Positions 46,384-59,500 of a stretch of 64,000 nucleotides of DNA are shown here, piece after piece; within the stretch, counting starts at the first letter, position 1; each line of letters starts with the position of its first letter. The notes beneath the pieces were generated by a model. The model did no database searches and was not told the origin of the DNA. It saw only the letters and a program-made list of their open reading frames with translations. A program made the translations under genes and the position numbers. This DNA is from Petrosia ficiformis (taxonomy: Eukaryota; Porifera; Demospongiae; Haplosclerida; Petrosiidae): NCBI GenBank assembly GCA_947044365.1, contig OX345636.1:16789115-16853114 (forward strand). The letters run 5' to 3'.

Positions 46384-48736
46384 TACATATATCTATCTAT
46401 ATATATATATATACATAATATATATAATATATATATATTATATATATTATATATATATATGTAATAACCTTATAAACTTAATTGTCTAGGCTTTCAGAGC
46501 CAGTATTATTATACATGTACATATATACATGTACATATATAATCTCCATTGTGTATGGCTGACAATTGTCTAGGAGCCCTGCATATAAGCAGGTGCAGTT
46601 TTCTTATATTCAGCTCTGTAGTCACAGTATACATTTGATTCTTTAACTCTCTGTTCCTTTGTGAATATAAACATTTATAACAATCCAAGTTATAACAGTA
46701 TATAATATATAATTATATATATGTATAAGATGACAAAGCCAGTGATCTACACAATTTATTATTCCAATGAAGCCTAATATAATAAGACATTAAAACTTTT
46801 CTTCAAAATCAAACTGATGTAGGGATGACAATGTATAAAAAGTAAAGGAACAACATATCCCTATCGCTTTTTATAATTTTTAATGTCTTGTTTCCCAGAT
46901 ATTTCCATGATCAATTGCTGTGGTAACTTATTACCATTGGTTAACTTTGAATAATCAAAACAAAATACACACCCACAGTAATTACTGTCAAAATGGCGTC
47001 TTCATACAAACACTGCGTTGTTATAGTCTCATCCCCAGACTGACGCTTGGACTAAGAATTTGAAGCAACAGTTTCATACCATCTTTTTCCCATAGTGCGT
47101 GGTGGTCTAGGGACAAGACTACCGTTGTTAAGCTGGCAGTACCCCTGAAGAAAGCGAATATTTTGTGAATCTGGATCAAAATGTCATTGAAATATGACCA
47201 CAATATTTAATGAACATTTAGTTTATGAACTAACTTGACTTTCAGTTTATTTTTGGAGTTATATGCATGACCCAAGAACAACAAAACTGGCGCAGTTTTT
47301 TTATATTAAGACACAGTAAGCTTTATGTTCTTTAAAATACTGTTTCTAGTGGTAGTGAAGTTCGTAGATCCCATTTCTAGCACTGCCGAATCGTTTTGAA
47401 GACGTTTATACACTGCTTTTCAGTGGATTAAGCATCCATACATAGAGAGTACTACTGTACTCTCTGATACCAAGCATGCGTAGATCTCTGTGCCTGCAGT
47501 ATCTAACTATTTTACACTATAGCAACAGCATGATGCAGAGAAACATTCTGGCTACTAGGAGTGGACAACAAAGAGCTTTACTTCACCAAAGACAGATCCT
47601 TAAATCTAAGAGACTATAATAGCAAACTCATAAGCGATTGACTCCAGGTCAACGCCCACATTTTTAGCTTGATTTGGTCACTGTGTATACCTTTCAGCTC
47701 ATCATTCTATCTTACTGATTTATGTGGAATACATTGTGAAAAAGTCACAAGTATCAAATCCATTCTTCGTTAGTGCTAAGAAATTAAAGCATCAAAACAA
47801 GCGTTTGCAAGTACTGTTTCACTATAATAATAAAAATAATAATAACTACGTAGGTAGAAGAGACCTTGTAACACCCAATTAACTGCATCCTCAGTACCTC
47901 AGTAGTAAGTTTGTTAGCTAGTGGCTGATGTCCTGCAGTAATGTTATTGCACTTGTATTAAGCTACACTAAATAATTTAAAAAATTAATTATGACAAATT
48001 ACAATTGATTATCATTATTTCAGAATCAGCTAATAGTTTAGTTTCAAGCAAGTTCATAAGTAAGATTAGACAGGTTTGTAAGGGAGCCAAGAAAAAATAC
48101 TATGCTTATGAACTTTATCCGGATCAATAAAATTGCTCCATTTACAGCACCTATAGTCTAAATATTATGTATTATATTATATTATATTATAATTATATAT
48201 ATACAAATTACAAATCTTCATCCTTCATTAATTATAGCAACCTTCAGGGATAATGAGCCATTATACTTCTTCCCCTGGAATTTGTTTTAAAAAGACTCCA
48301 CTGTATTCTTACTTAACAAAAACGCACTTAGTGACCAAAGATTAAAGTGCCTCTGCAGGAAAAGCTCTTCAGGAATAATGAATTTCTTGCTAGACAATTA
48401 CCAATATAGAAGGCTTTATCAAATTCTTACCTCTAGGAAATCACGAGAGAACGTCATCAATGCATAAATTTAGCTGTTAGGGATATACCCCTCGTGCTTT
48501 ACAATCAGGGTATAACCCTATCACCTAATTTCCTCTGACTTCAGTCTCAGGCCATATATTAGTGTAATACACCTACTAGCGATGGTTTATATAATTATTA
48601 CTATATATATTTTATAATAATATATATATATATAATTATATAAAATATTATTAGCTATATAATTTATATATATATATATATTTTTTGTATATTTTGTATA
48701 TAGGACCTATTAGCATACTATATAATATACATATAT

Positions 48737-48816
<80 letters not shown>

Positions 48817-48838
48817 TATATATATATATATATACATG

Positions 48839-48877
<39 letters not shown>

Positions 48878-49324
48878 TATATAGTATGCTAATAGGTCCT
48901 ATATAGAAAATATATGACCTGAGTTTTGTGTCTAAGGATGTGATATAGCTCGAGCCTGCGAGGGCTATATCACATCCGAGGACACAAAACGAGGGTCCTA
49001 TATTCAGTATATAGGACCTATTAGCATACTATATACAATATATTGTATGATGATGACATCTCCTGCATACAATATATAGGACTCACCACATCAATGAACT
49101 ACTACATAATTGGTACTGTCTGACTGCATGATGATCTTTTCCCAAACTATATATTGATCACTTATTCTCAATGATTTCACAACAGTTTTGGCAATAAAAT
49201 ACTATTATACTTGGCAATAAAGTATTGCATGTTGTTAATGGGTTAATTTCTCCAAATATAGACCTGTTTTGGGTCCTATATACAGAATATAGACCTAGCC
49301 ACATCAAAGGATGATGTCATAATT

Positions 49325-49362
<38 letters not shown>

Positions 49363-49739
49363 CCACAGTGTGTGGGCAATTGCCATGGTAAACTTTGATA
49401 TAACACGAGATATATGCTCATAACATGCCTGTAAACAGGAAGATTTAGTGTCTAGCCACTAACCAATCTAATTGTAGTTTTTACAGTAGACACTAATTGG
49501 TATAGTACTATGGTTTCTACTTGACAACAGTGATGTCCAGTGTGATTTAATTGCATACTTTTGTGGTACCATGCTATAAAATACCTGTTTGGAGGCAGCT
49601 ATGCCCTTGACCAATTATCTTACAGGTGTTGTATGCCCATAACTGCCTTCAACTAGGGGTATATGCTATACATAATATGTATTATATAGTAGTTATATAA
49701 TATAATAATTATCTATAATATGTATAATAATAATTATAT

Positions 49740-49793
<54 letters not shown>

Positions 49794-52700
49794 TATATAT
49801 ATATAATTATATATAGATATATATATATATATATATACCATAGTTAACAAAAACATCAAAGGCCCGACAGGGAGTATATATCTGATATACACTCGAAGAA
49901 CGCACGTGAGCAACAATAACGTAAGGGGTGTGACAATTTAGTAAATGAAATTGCTGTACCTTAGAACTACTCTTTTGAGTTAACGCAAGCTAAGTTACTT
50001 GAAACCCAATTGCAAGCAGTTCAAACAATTTAACACTCCGTCTAAATATGATCTGCAACTCTCCCATACTATACTACAACGTGACTGTTGACTAAAAGGC
50101 TTAGTCGGTGAGTTCTGGGCAATGAATGTTTTTGTTAACTTTAGCATATATTATATATACCATGGCTTCTTGGTGTATATCAACAATATACACCGCGAAG
50201 CCATGGTATATATACTACATATATAATATATATATATAATATAATATATGTGTAATAATTATGCATATAAGTCATATGTGTAAATATTATATTATACTTT
50301 ATAACTAATTGTGATGCACCGATAATCAGATCAGTAATTGGTATCAGTCGTCAATCAGTATCAGTTATCTCTGAAAGATTTGACTGATTTTGTAATAAGT
50401 GTACTTAAAGAACGATATGAATAATTCACTTTGATGTTTCACCTGCTAATGAAGTATTTATATATATGCACATAACCACTTTCAGTGAGGTTAATAAGTT
50501 CCAACTTAATCACCTACACCACCCATTTGATTAAAGAAATTGAATCACAATGCAGAACTTGATTACTACTTTTTTGTATAAGCAATATTGTAAGTTATAT
50601 TTGAAGAAGCGATGTTGAAAGCAAAAGGCATACATTTTTATGGCCCATAGGGCCATCCCTATGATTCCTTTCCCACGGGTTCGAACTATATATATATATA
50701 TATATTTTTTTTTTTTAATGGCCCGTAGGGCCATCCCTATGATTGCTTTCCCACGGGTTCGATGTATGTTTATATATATATATATATATATGTTTGTGTC
50801 ACCTACGCGAGTATGCGTTGTATACGTAGTTAAGGAAGTTACATCATTCCCGGGGGGCTCGGTCAATTAATGGGCGTGGCGCGTAAAAGAACGCGCGATC
50901 AAGCTCTACACACCAGCAGAAAGAAAGCTGTGTAGCTTACGTAGAAACTGGAACTAATAGCTAGCTATTCTGCCTGACATGTTCCTAAAGTTCTACAAGG
51001 TCCTTTGAAAGGTAAGGAGAGCAGATAATCAAAATAATAACTATAATAAGCTGTTGTCTTTCATGCTTGATAGACGGTCAGCCATGATTACTGAATGCTG
51101 GACACCACAAAGCAGTCATAGGGATACTTTTATAAATTTGTAAAGCAATCATAGGGATGTTTTTTTTTCCTATATACACTTGTTTTTTCTTGTGTCCACT
51201 TGCGCGAGTATGCGGAGTATGCGTTGTATACGTAGTTAAGGAAGTTGCGTCATTCCCGCGGCCCGGGTGCTCGGTCAATTAATGGGTGTGGCGCGTAAAA
51301 GAACGCGCGCTCGAGCTCTACAGGAGTCTACAGACCAGCAGAAAGAAAGCTGCCTGTAGCTAAGTAGCTTACGTAGGAACTGGAACTAGTAGCTAGCTAT
51401 TCTGCCTGAAATATATTCCTAAAGTTCTACAAGGTCCTTTGAAAGGTCAGGTGAGTAGATAATCAAAATAATAACTATAATAAGCTGATGTGTTTTAGGC
51501 ATGATAATTCAGCCATGATTACTGAATGCTGGACACCACAAAGCAGTCATAGGGATACTTTTGTCTTCACTTAAATTTGTAAAGCAATCATAGGGATGTT
51601 TGTTTTTCTCTATATACACTTATTTCACATTAGGAATTCCCAAGCTACTATTAGGTGACTTGTTCTACTTTTCAAAAGGATTTTAGAATCGAGTGACTTC
51701 TCTTTTTCTTCCAAGTCGGATCACCAAATCTACTAGCCTTAAAAATCTTTTTGTCAGCAACTTCAACAATGCCCTTGTCATGATTTCAGTTCACCTGACT
51801 CGCCTCATTAACAGCTCAACAGAAACATGTGTTTCTTCTAGGCCTTCACAGGTACTGGTAGTCTCATATAGCTGACTTGCCCTTAGCAAAACTTTGTCAC
51901 ACTCTCCCTCAACTTGATCCATAGTAGACATGATCAGAGATCGCAAAACAATTACACCTTGCCTAACGAGTTTTTTGATGATTTCTTTAAAACTGGCTCT
52001 CCTTGCAGAACATGGAAAGGTGCCTTCTACATGAAGTCAGATAAAGGCCTGGTTTGCCCATGCGTATTTAATCCTATTGCATTCATTCCTTATGCCAGTT
52101 AAACCATTGAAACGAGTGTTTACGTGATTTAATCAACTTTGACTTACAACTTGTAATAACCTTCGCTTCACCTCGGTTATTACAGAGCTATAACTCACAG
52201 GTGATTAAATCTACATAAATACTCATATCTGTGGTTTAACTATCACTAATAATAATATTTCTTGTGATTATAGCATTATTGATCACTTTTATGATATGAA
52301 TAATGCTCATTTTTAATGAAAGAAAATCAGAAATCAGAAACCAGAAGGTAGATATAATATTGGATCTGTATCAGTTATTATATCGGTAATTATCGGTTTA
52401 TCAGAAGAATATAGGTGCATCACTAATATAATTAATAATATATCATATTATTGTAATTCAGGTGGATGTTTTTCTCTCATCATCTTCCTATAGCACTGCC
52501 ATGTCAAACTCTCCTCAGTCCAGTATATGGTAACATGGAATGTATAGGAACACATCAAGTAGTTGGTGATATCTGCACTTTCACATGTGACAAAGATTAT
52601 GTGTTGAGTGGTTCAGAATCAAGGGAATGTCTACCTAATACAACCTGGAGTGGAATGACCACAACATGTTCAGTGATACAATGTCCTGAATTAATACCTT

Positions 52701-53435
52701 CAGATCATTCGGTTATAGTGTCTCCATGTTCCTCTGATATTAACTCAACCTGTCTACTAGCTTGTGAACCTGGATACTACTCTGAGGGAATTTTTGTTCA
52801 TCAGCAATCTTGCAAGTATAACTCTGAAGGTATTGTTGACTGGACTTTACCACCACTCTGTTCAGGTAATGATGGTTCATGCATGTGAAAATGTAAGGAA
52901 AGTGACTGTATTATATAACAAGTGTATATAGAGAAAAAAACATCCCTATGAATGCTTTACAAATTTAAGTGAAGATAAAAGTATTCCTATGACTGCTTTG
53001 TGGTGTCCATCATTCAGTAATCATGGCTAACTTATGATGCCTGAAACACATCAGCCTATTATAGTTATTATTTTGATTATCTACTCTGTTTACCTTTTAA
53101 AGAACCTTGTAGAACTATATTTCAGGTAGGATAGCTAGCAAATTTGTTCCAGTTTCTACGTAAGCATTTTAATGAGCTATAATCTAAATATATATATAGT
53201 TCGAACCCGTGGGAAAGCAATCATAGGGATGGCCCTACGGGCCATAATAATAATAATATTATATTAATTATTTGCTAACTAATGACCTTTCATTGGGACA
53301 GACATTATTGCTTTTGGAGTCCCAGCAAAAGGTCAATTGATAATTGACTGTAAGGGTCGCATTGTTTGATCTTAGGGTCTAGGATTTAGCAAGGTTGAAT
53401 CATGAACAAATTCACTAATGAATTCCAGTATATAC

Positions 53436-53506
<71 letters not shown>

Positions 53507-56500
53507 TTACATTTGAGACTCCAAGAGCAAGAAATTCCAGTACCAGTGCTAGTGCAATAGATATAGTATTCAATATTCCACCTAAATTGCATCTATAACA
53601 GTATTTTCTCTCTAACCATCATAACCACTATTACTATCTGTGTGCTATAAATAGGAAAAATAGTTGACTTTGGCTCTTTTGTAAATTTTTACTGCTACAT
53701 GTAAACTGTTTAACCATGCTTGAAACCCTTATTACTGACATAGGAGATAGTTAAAGACAAATCTCAAGTTAGTTAAAAGGTTCTGAACATATATAAATGC
53801 TTGAGAAGATTATTAATCTTGATGGCGACCAACACCCAGCTCCAAACATAGGTGATGATAGAATGATTTCTACTAGATACAGAGATCTTTCACTACCATT
53901 GATGCCGAAGAATGGTTGTAGGATAAGTACTTATCACTAAACTATCTGTTTCCCGAGAAGCACAGAGAAAGTGCAAAGATGTGTGAGCAACTTCCACATT
54001 CAAGTACTCATGTGGACATAGCTAGTGCAATCGAAAGGAAGTGAAAGCAAGTTTTGTTCTAGATCACAATGATGAGCAGTAAATTTGTTTTGGAGATTCT
54101 ATTAATGATCCTCCAGCCTCAGCCTCATCCTTATCCAGCGGGCAGAGAAAGTAGGTGTGGCCACATTGTTAATTAATGTGGGTGTAAAGTTGAGATCTTT
54201 CTGTGGGAAACACTGGTTCATGGTTACATTAGTAGTAAGTTCACTGAGCAGTCGGTTTTATAGTCTGTCTCCTCATTTGTAAAAGCATCCTTTGGCTTAG
54301 TAATAAATAATTTTAAACAATATAGCTACATATAAACCAGATACTTCTTCCTCCCCTGGAGATGATGCAAAAATTGTAGTCAGTCTATGCCCTCAATCAA
54401 TTAAATTACAAGAAACCATATGATAGATAAAAGACACTTTATTCAGTGGAGACCACAACTTATATGATTCTTTATGTTAACGCTAATTATAATAGTTATT
54501 TTGCATGCATGTGTGATTAAGAGTACATCATGATCAGGCATAAAACTTTCAGTTATGCCACCTTATCATGTAAGAGCCAATTCCTACCTACATCACTAAC
54601 TGGCATACCTCCTTGAAATGTTAGTAGGAATGCCCTAATAGACCCAATACTGGCTTTGTTTTATAGTGTTGTAGCTTTGTTGTTTGTTTGCGAGCCTATA
54701 TGCCATTATTAATTTAGTTGACTGGTAAATAGTTTTCAAGATTGGTATGAGTGACTTAACTACTCATGATGATGTACTGCAGTTAACTATGAGTTAGTTT
54801 CAATTTCTCTATTTAATAAACTAAATTTTTTCCAGTACCCTCTAATACTTTTGATTAGTAAACTCATCCATTAAATGCTTTCTTATTTAATGATACGTTA
54901 ATCACAATGTATACATTATATTAGTTGAATGTAATGGATACATTGCATAGTTTATTCATCACTCTAGTAATTCAAGCTTGTGATCCTAATCCATGCAAGC
55001 ACACAGGAATATGTTCTGTTAATGATGAAAACACTGCCCTGTGCACGTGTTCAAGTCCAAAATATAAAGGTCCATTTTGTGAGACTGAACAAATAATGGT
55101 TTCTGATCTACCTATTCTAATACGTGGTCAGGTATCAAAGCCAGTGACAATAACAGCTGTTCCTAATAATGATTTAACAATTAATATCATCACAGACCCT
55201 TCCATCAACATTCTTCCTTCCAGCAGTCTTCTTATTTCCCCTCCAAATTCTTTTGTATCTTTTAGAATACAGGCAGAGACTGAAGGAATATTTGAGCTAG
55301 AATACAGTGTGCTTACAACTGACGACCTTAAAAAACCAGAAAAGCAAATCGCGCTGGTAGCTACAAGTTCTGTGTCAGGTGGTGGTTATTTTCTCAATGA
55401 ACTATTACCAGGATGCTGTGCCTCGACAACCAATTTAGCTGAACAAGCTTGTGTTTTCGATCAATCTATTTCTTTATCATCTTCTTGCAACTGGTCAGTA
55501 TCAACATTTGATCATATATCTTCAGGTGTTGTTTTCATTCATATTGATGACATAGTTCTACCATTATCAATTGCTGGAGTCCAACTACCATCTAATTCAA
55601 GGACTATTGACACAGTCGCTTCAGGAACCATGTCATGTTCCAACTGTTATACAAATGATGATATGTGTTATGCATTTACACCTACTATATCAGATATCAG
55701 AGACATGCTTCATTCAAATGCGTTATTGCGCGGATTTTTATTCTATGCTGCTCGAATAATACCAATGCCAGTGCTACTGAAGCTATCAAATTCATACAGT
55801 GTTAATCCAAAAGTAAGGTTTTCAAGCTATGATTTTCACGGAATTATCATGCAAGCAAACACAATAGCTACTCTATATGGTTGTGAGAATATTAATGTTC
55901 AGAATGGAGGTCTATTTCATGTGTTAAGAGTACGGGATGACTTGGAGTTTTCGTATTTTGAAGAGAAAGGTTTGTATCAGCACAATGATGAAGAGACTCC
56001 ATTATGTTTTGCTACAAGCTTGTGTGATAGTAGCAATATGCAAGTTCAAGTAGGTATAACAAATGCTGCAGCTCTTGAGTTGGAGAAGTTATCAGGCTTT
56101 CAAACATATATGAGTAATGGCTGGAAAATTAAACTTACAACAATTTCCTTGTCTCGATTTGGGCTACTGTCTCCTGTTTCTGGAATGTTTTGGAATGGAA
56201 ATAGATTCTTTACTCCTTCTTCTGTTGGATTCAATATTGGAGTGCATATGAATATAGATGGCAATTTTTCTGGTGATTTTGTATCTGCCAATTTTCAATT
56301 TGATGGAAATCTTTACATTAGTGCTGATCAAACAGCATCAACTTGTGATGTATGTAATTGTAATTATTGCAATTACACATGTTTATTCATTATTTGATGC
56401 ATACAGGTACACAAAGAACTAGAAGGGAAGATGCTACTTACAATCGAAACACTGATAGATTCCCATCCTGAATCTCTGTCACTTAAATCTGATGTTGGAA

Positions 56501-59500
56501 GAGCAGTATTACAGAGTGAAGGTAAACTGTTACAGTAATATTATATATAGTGTTTTATTTGTATAAATTATACAGATTCAGTATGTAGTAATACTACATC
56601 CACAAGTGGTGCAGGTGTACTTCAATTCTCTCGTATTTATACATCAAATGGATTTATTCCCTTTTTGTATGCTAGTGATGAGTGTGTGGTCAATACCTAT
56701 CTCAAATATACCAGTTCTTTGGCAATCGAAGAAGTCAGTTTGCACAGCAAATGCATGAGTTTAAGCATTGAGAGCCTTGAGATTTCTGGTTTTGAAACAA
56801 TATTGGGAATTTCCTCACAGGTAGTAACAGTACTCCCCCCTGATGGTATGTCTAACATCAGGATACAGTCTTCTACAAACTTTCCAACATCCCTGGGAGA
56901 TTTCATAACTCTTTATCCGCTATCTGGACAGAATATAGAGTTCTTAGTTTTCTACAATCAGCCTGGTATCTTTGGAATCATGCACTCTACTAATTTATCA
57001 TTATTTGATACACAGTTGGTAACAGATATCTTCTTGAGTTCACAACAACTCACATTTGATGTTAGGGATGTAGTAATATTCAACAGCTATGAAGTGGACA
57101 TAGTTGGGTCCGCTACCACTGATCTCCCGTGGGAAGCAATGCAAATATATTTACAGTTGGATATGAAAGATTTTCATGAAACAGTGCAAGACTATGTTCT
57201 ACTTCTAATCCAAAATGAGGCAGATTATTCCAAAAAGCGTCTTGAAACTTGTCAGAATTCCAATGCTGAAGTCAGTGGGAAGGTGTCCTCTCTTGGGCAA
57301 ACACTTTCTAAACTCCAGACAGAATATACTGGTATATCAGACATGTTGGATAAGAAATTAGAAAAACAGCAGTCACAGAAAAATACAAAGGAAATTCATG
57401 AAAGTATTTTACTGGAATTGTTAGAGGAATATGAAAATATCACCCAAGAATTTTCTCATGACATTTGTGAAATTATGACATGCAATAAAACTTGTAAAGG
57501 AACATCCCTGCCAACAACATGTTTTGAACCAAGTGAAGGTCAAAAAATAGAAAAAACTTGCACTAAATATGTACATGAATCAGCTGAGGCACATAAAACA
57601 GCATTGGTTACAAAATATTATTGCAAGTATGTTCGGTCTTGTGGTGGAGGTGAAACTGCTAGTAAAGTTGGAGCTGGATTATTTTTAGCTGGTTTAGGGA
57701 TTGGTGCATTTAATCCTGTTGTAGGTAGTGCAATAGTTGTAGTTGGAGTTGTTACAACATTTTTTGGATCACAGTCACGTTCTTGTGACTGGATTTGCAA
57801 ACCTACATTATACAGAGAAATCGAATGGGTACCTACGGAAATCTACATTACAAATCGTAAGGACTACCCATGTTCTTATATAATTTACACTGGCTATAGA
57901 GAATATACATGTAATTATGATACCGACTGTTCTTACTTGGAAGAGGATGGGGTTTGTAGTGCACTTAACCAGGACTGTGCTAAAAAGAGGATTGCTGCTT
58001 TAGATGAAGCAAGAGAGGATGTTATGACACGAGTTATTGGGAAATACAATGAATATACACTGGCAGCTGATAAACTTAGCATGACAAATTTTGAAGTTTC
58101 TCTACTACAAGTTGACAAAGCCTCTATTGCTCAAGAGATAACTGCTACACAATCTTCACTCGAAAGTACACAAGTAGCTCATGAGAATATAATACAAAGT
58201 TGCAATATAATTTCAGATGAAGTAAAAGATGGTACTTGTATTCAACAGTTGATTGAAAGCAATGGAATTGATAATTTAGTTCAAATCCAAAGATTGTCTT
58301 CAGATGTGACCGTACAGACAGAAACACCAGTTATCTTATCATTAGATGTGTCCTATGAGATACCATACAAGCAAACCACTCATCAAACTACCATAAATGT
58401 CGATTTGACTGCTCCAACTGAAATAGCAAAACACACATTAGGGAATACTTTATTCGATGAGCTTGTTTTTGAATACACTGGTTCTCATCCTGTTCGGAAA
58501 AGACAAACTGAAGAATCCATACTCGATCAGTTCCTAAACAATTGTAACAAGTTGAAAGATGTGCTCTCCTATTTTCAACAAGTGATGGAGATACTTGACA
58601 ATACACATGAGAATACAATCGATATAATATCTAACATAACAACTGCTAAACAATATGTTATTGAAGATTCTAATGCTATTCTTAATACATTGTCTCGAAT
58701 CCAATCGAACTACAGTGAAATGTTGATTGAAAATGAGGAAATACAACAGGAATATCAAGCAGATGCTTTTCAAAAGGTTATTGATCGCCTCTATTCATCA
58801 GAGACTGCAAAGTGGCAAAATAACATGGAACAGGTTCATAGTGTCATAACGAGTGTTGCTGGTAAACCATGCCAGAGTTTCTCAGATTGTCTGATAATAG
58901 CTTTGGAAGTTCTTCATAGCCTTCTACTACAAACACCAAATCACTCAGTACCAGATCTTCGTAATTCAACATATAGCACAGAAGACCTGCTTGCTTCCAT
59001 TGCTATTAATGGATCTTTAGAATATTTTGAGATCAAAGATATTCTTAATAATATAACACACCTTGTTGAGGACATTGATGAAATGGGATATTGGTGTGCT
59101 ACTACTCCCATTATCACAATCCATCCCACACAATCTGTGAATCTAACAGTTGGTAGCACTTTAGATTTATACTGTGAAGCGGAATCTACTTTGGATTTAA
59201 CGTACAGATGGAAAAACAGTGATCGTACTGTAGGAAAGTCAAATTCACTGCATTTGGAGGACGTAAAATTATCAGATGCAGGTGCTTACCATTGTGAAGT
59301 ATATAATGCAGTAGGGAAGACTAAAAGTAACCAATCTTTGGTAGTGGTATATCAGTCTCCATATTTTGCTCGAGAACCTTCTTCCATTAATACATTTGTA
59401 GGTGCACAATCTGCAAACTTCACGTGTGATATTAGAGGATATCCAATACCAGAGTTTTCTTGGTTTTATCACCAGAACAAAACAGCACCTCGGAGACTAG

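Larger units (their letters stand above)
50310..52430. mobile_element. hAT MITE of the TGCATCACTA family split by ~1.8 kb of insertions
   Basis: The left part (50310-50455) starts 'gtgatgcaccgataatcaga' and the right part (52245-52430) ends 'aggtgcatcacta'. Internal sequence next to each break matches the intact copy at 5362. Two element A copies, other sequence and a palindrome lie between. Confidence 0.75.
40703..52493. other. 11.8-kb intron 9 filled with mobile elements
   Basis: It contains TA arrays, a decayed LINE, a pogo-like element, dispersed repeats, palindromes, element A copies and a split hAT MITE, each listed separately. No exon of the host gene was found in it. Phase 1 is kept across it. 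Confidence 0.75.
52866..54976. other. Intron 10
   Basis: Contains reverse element A (52925-53250) and a (TA)n at 53440-53500. The remaining 1.4 kb shows nothing recognisable. Confidence 0.55.

Noticed and set aside
46112..46489. Plus-strand ORF of 125 codons
   Set aside because: It ends as Tyr/Ile runs translated from a (TA)n array, with the first part inside the pogo-like element's 3' region.
47021..47203. Minus-strand [17 protein letters not shown]
   Set aside because: No splice signals or family features, and it lies in repeat-rich intron sequence.
50531..50870. ORFs on both strands over 50531-50870
   Set aside because: They are frames of the duplicated element A left ends and TA runs.
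51790..51930. Minus-strand frame starting [16 protein letters not shown]
   Set aside because: Looks slightly coding but ends in a stop, has no partner exons and no recognised family. Noted only as unidentified sequence.
55571..59472. ORFs antisense or out of frame to exons 11 and 13
   Set aside because: Shadows of a well-supported coding frame, with no splice or domain evidence.
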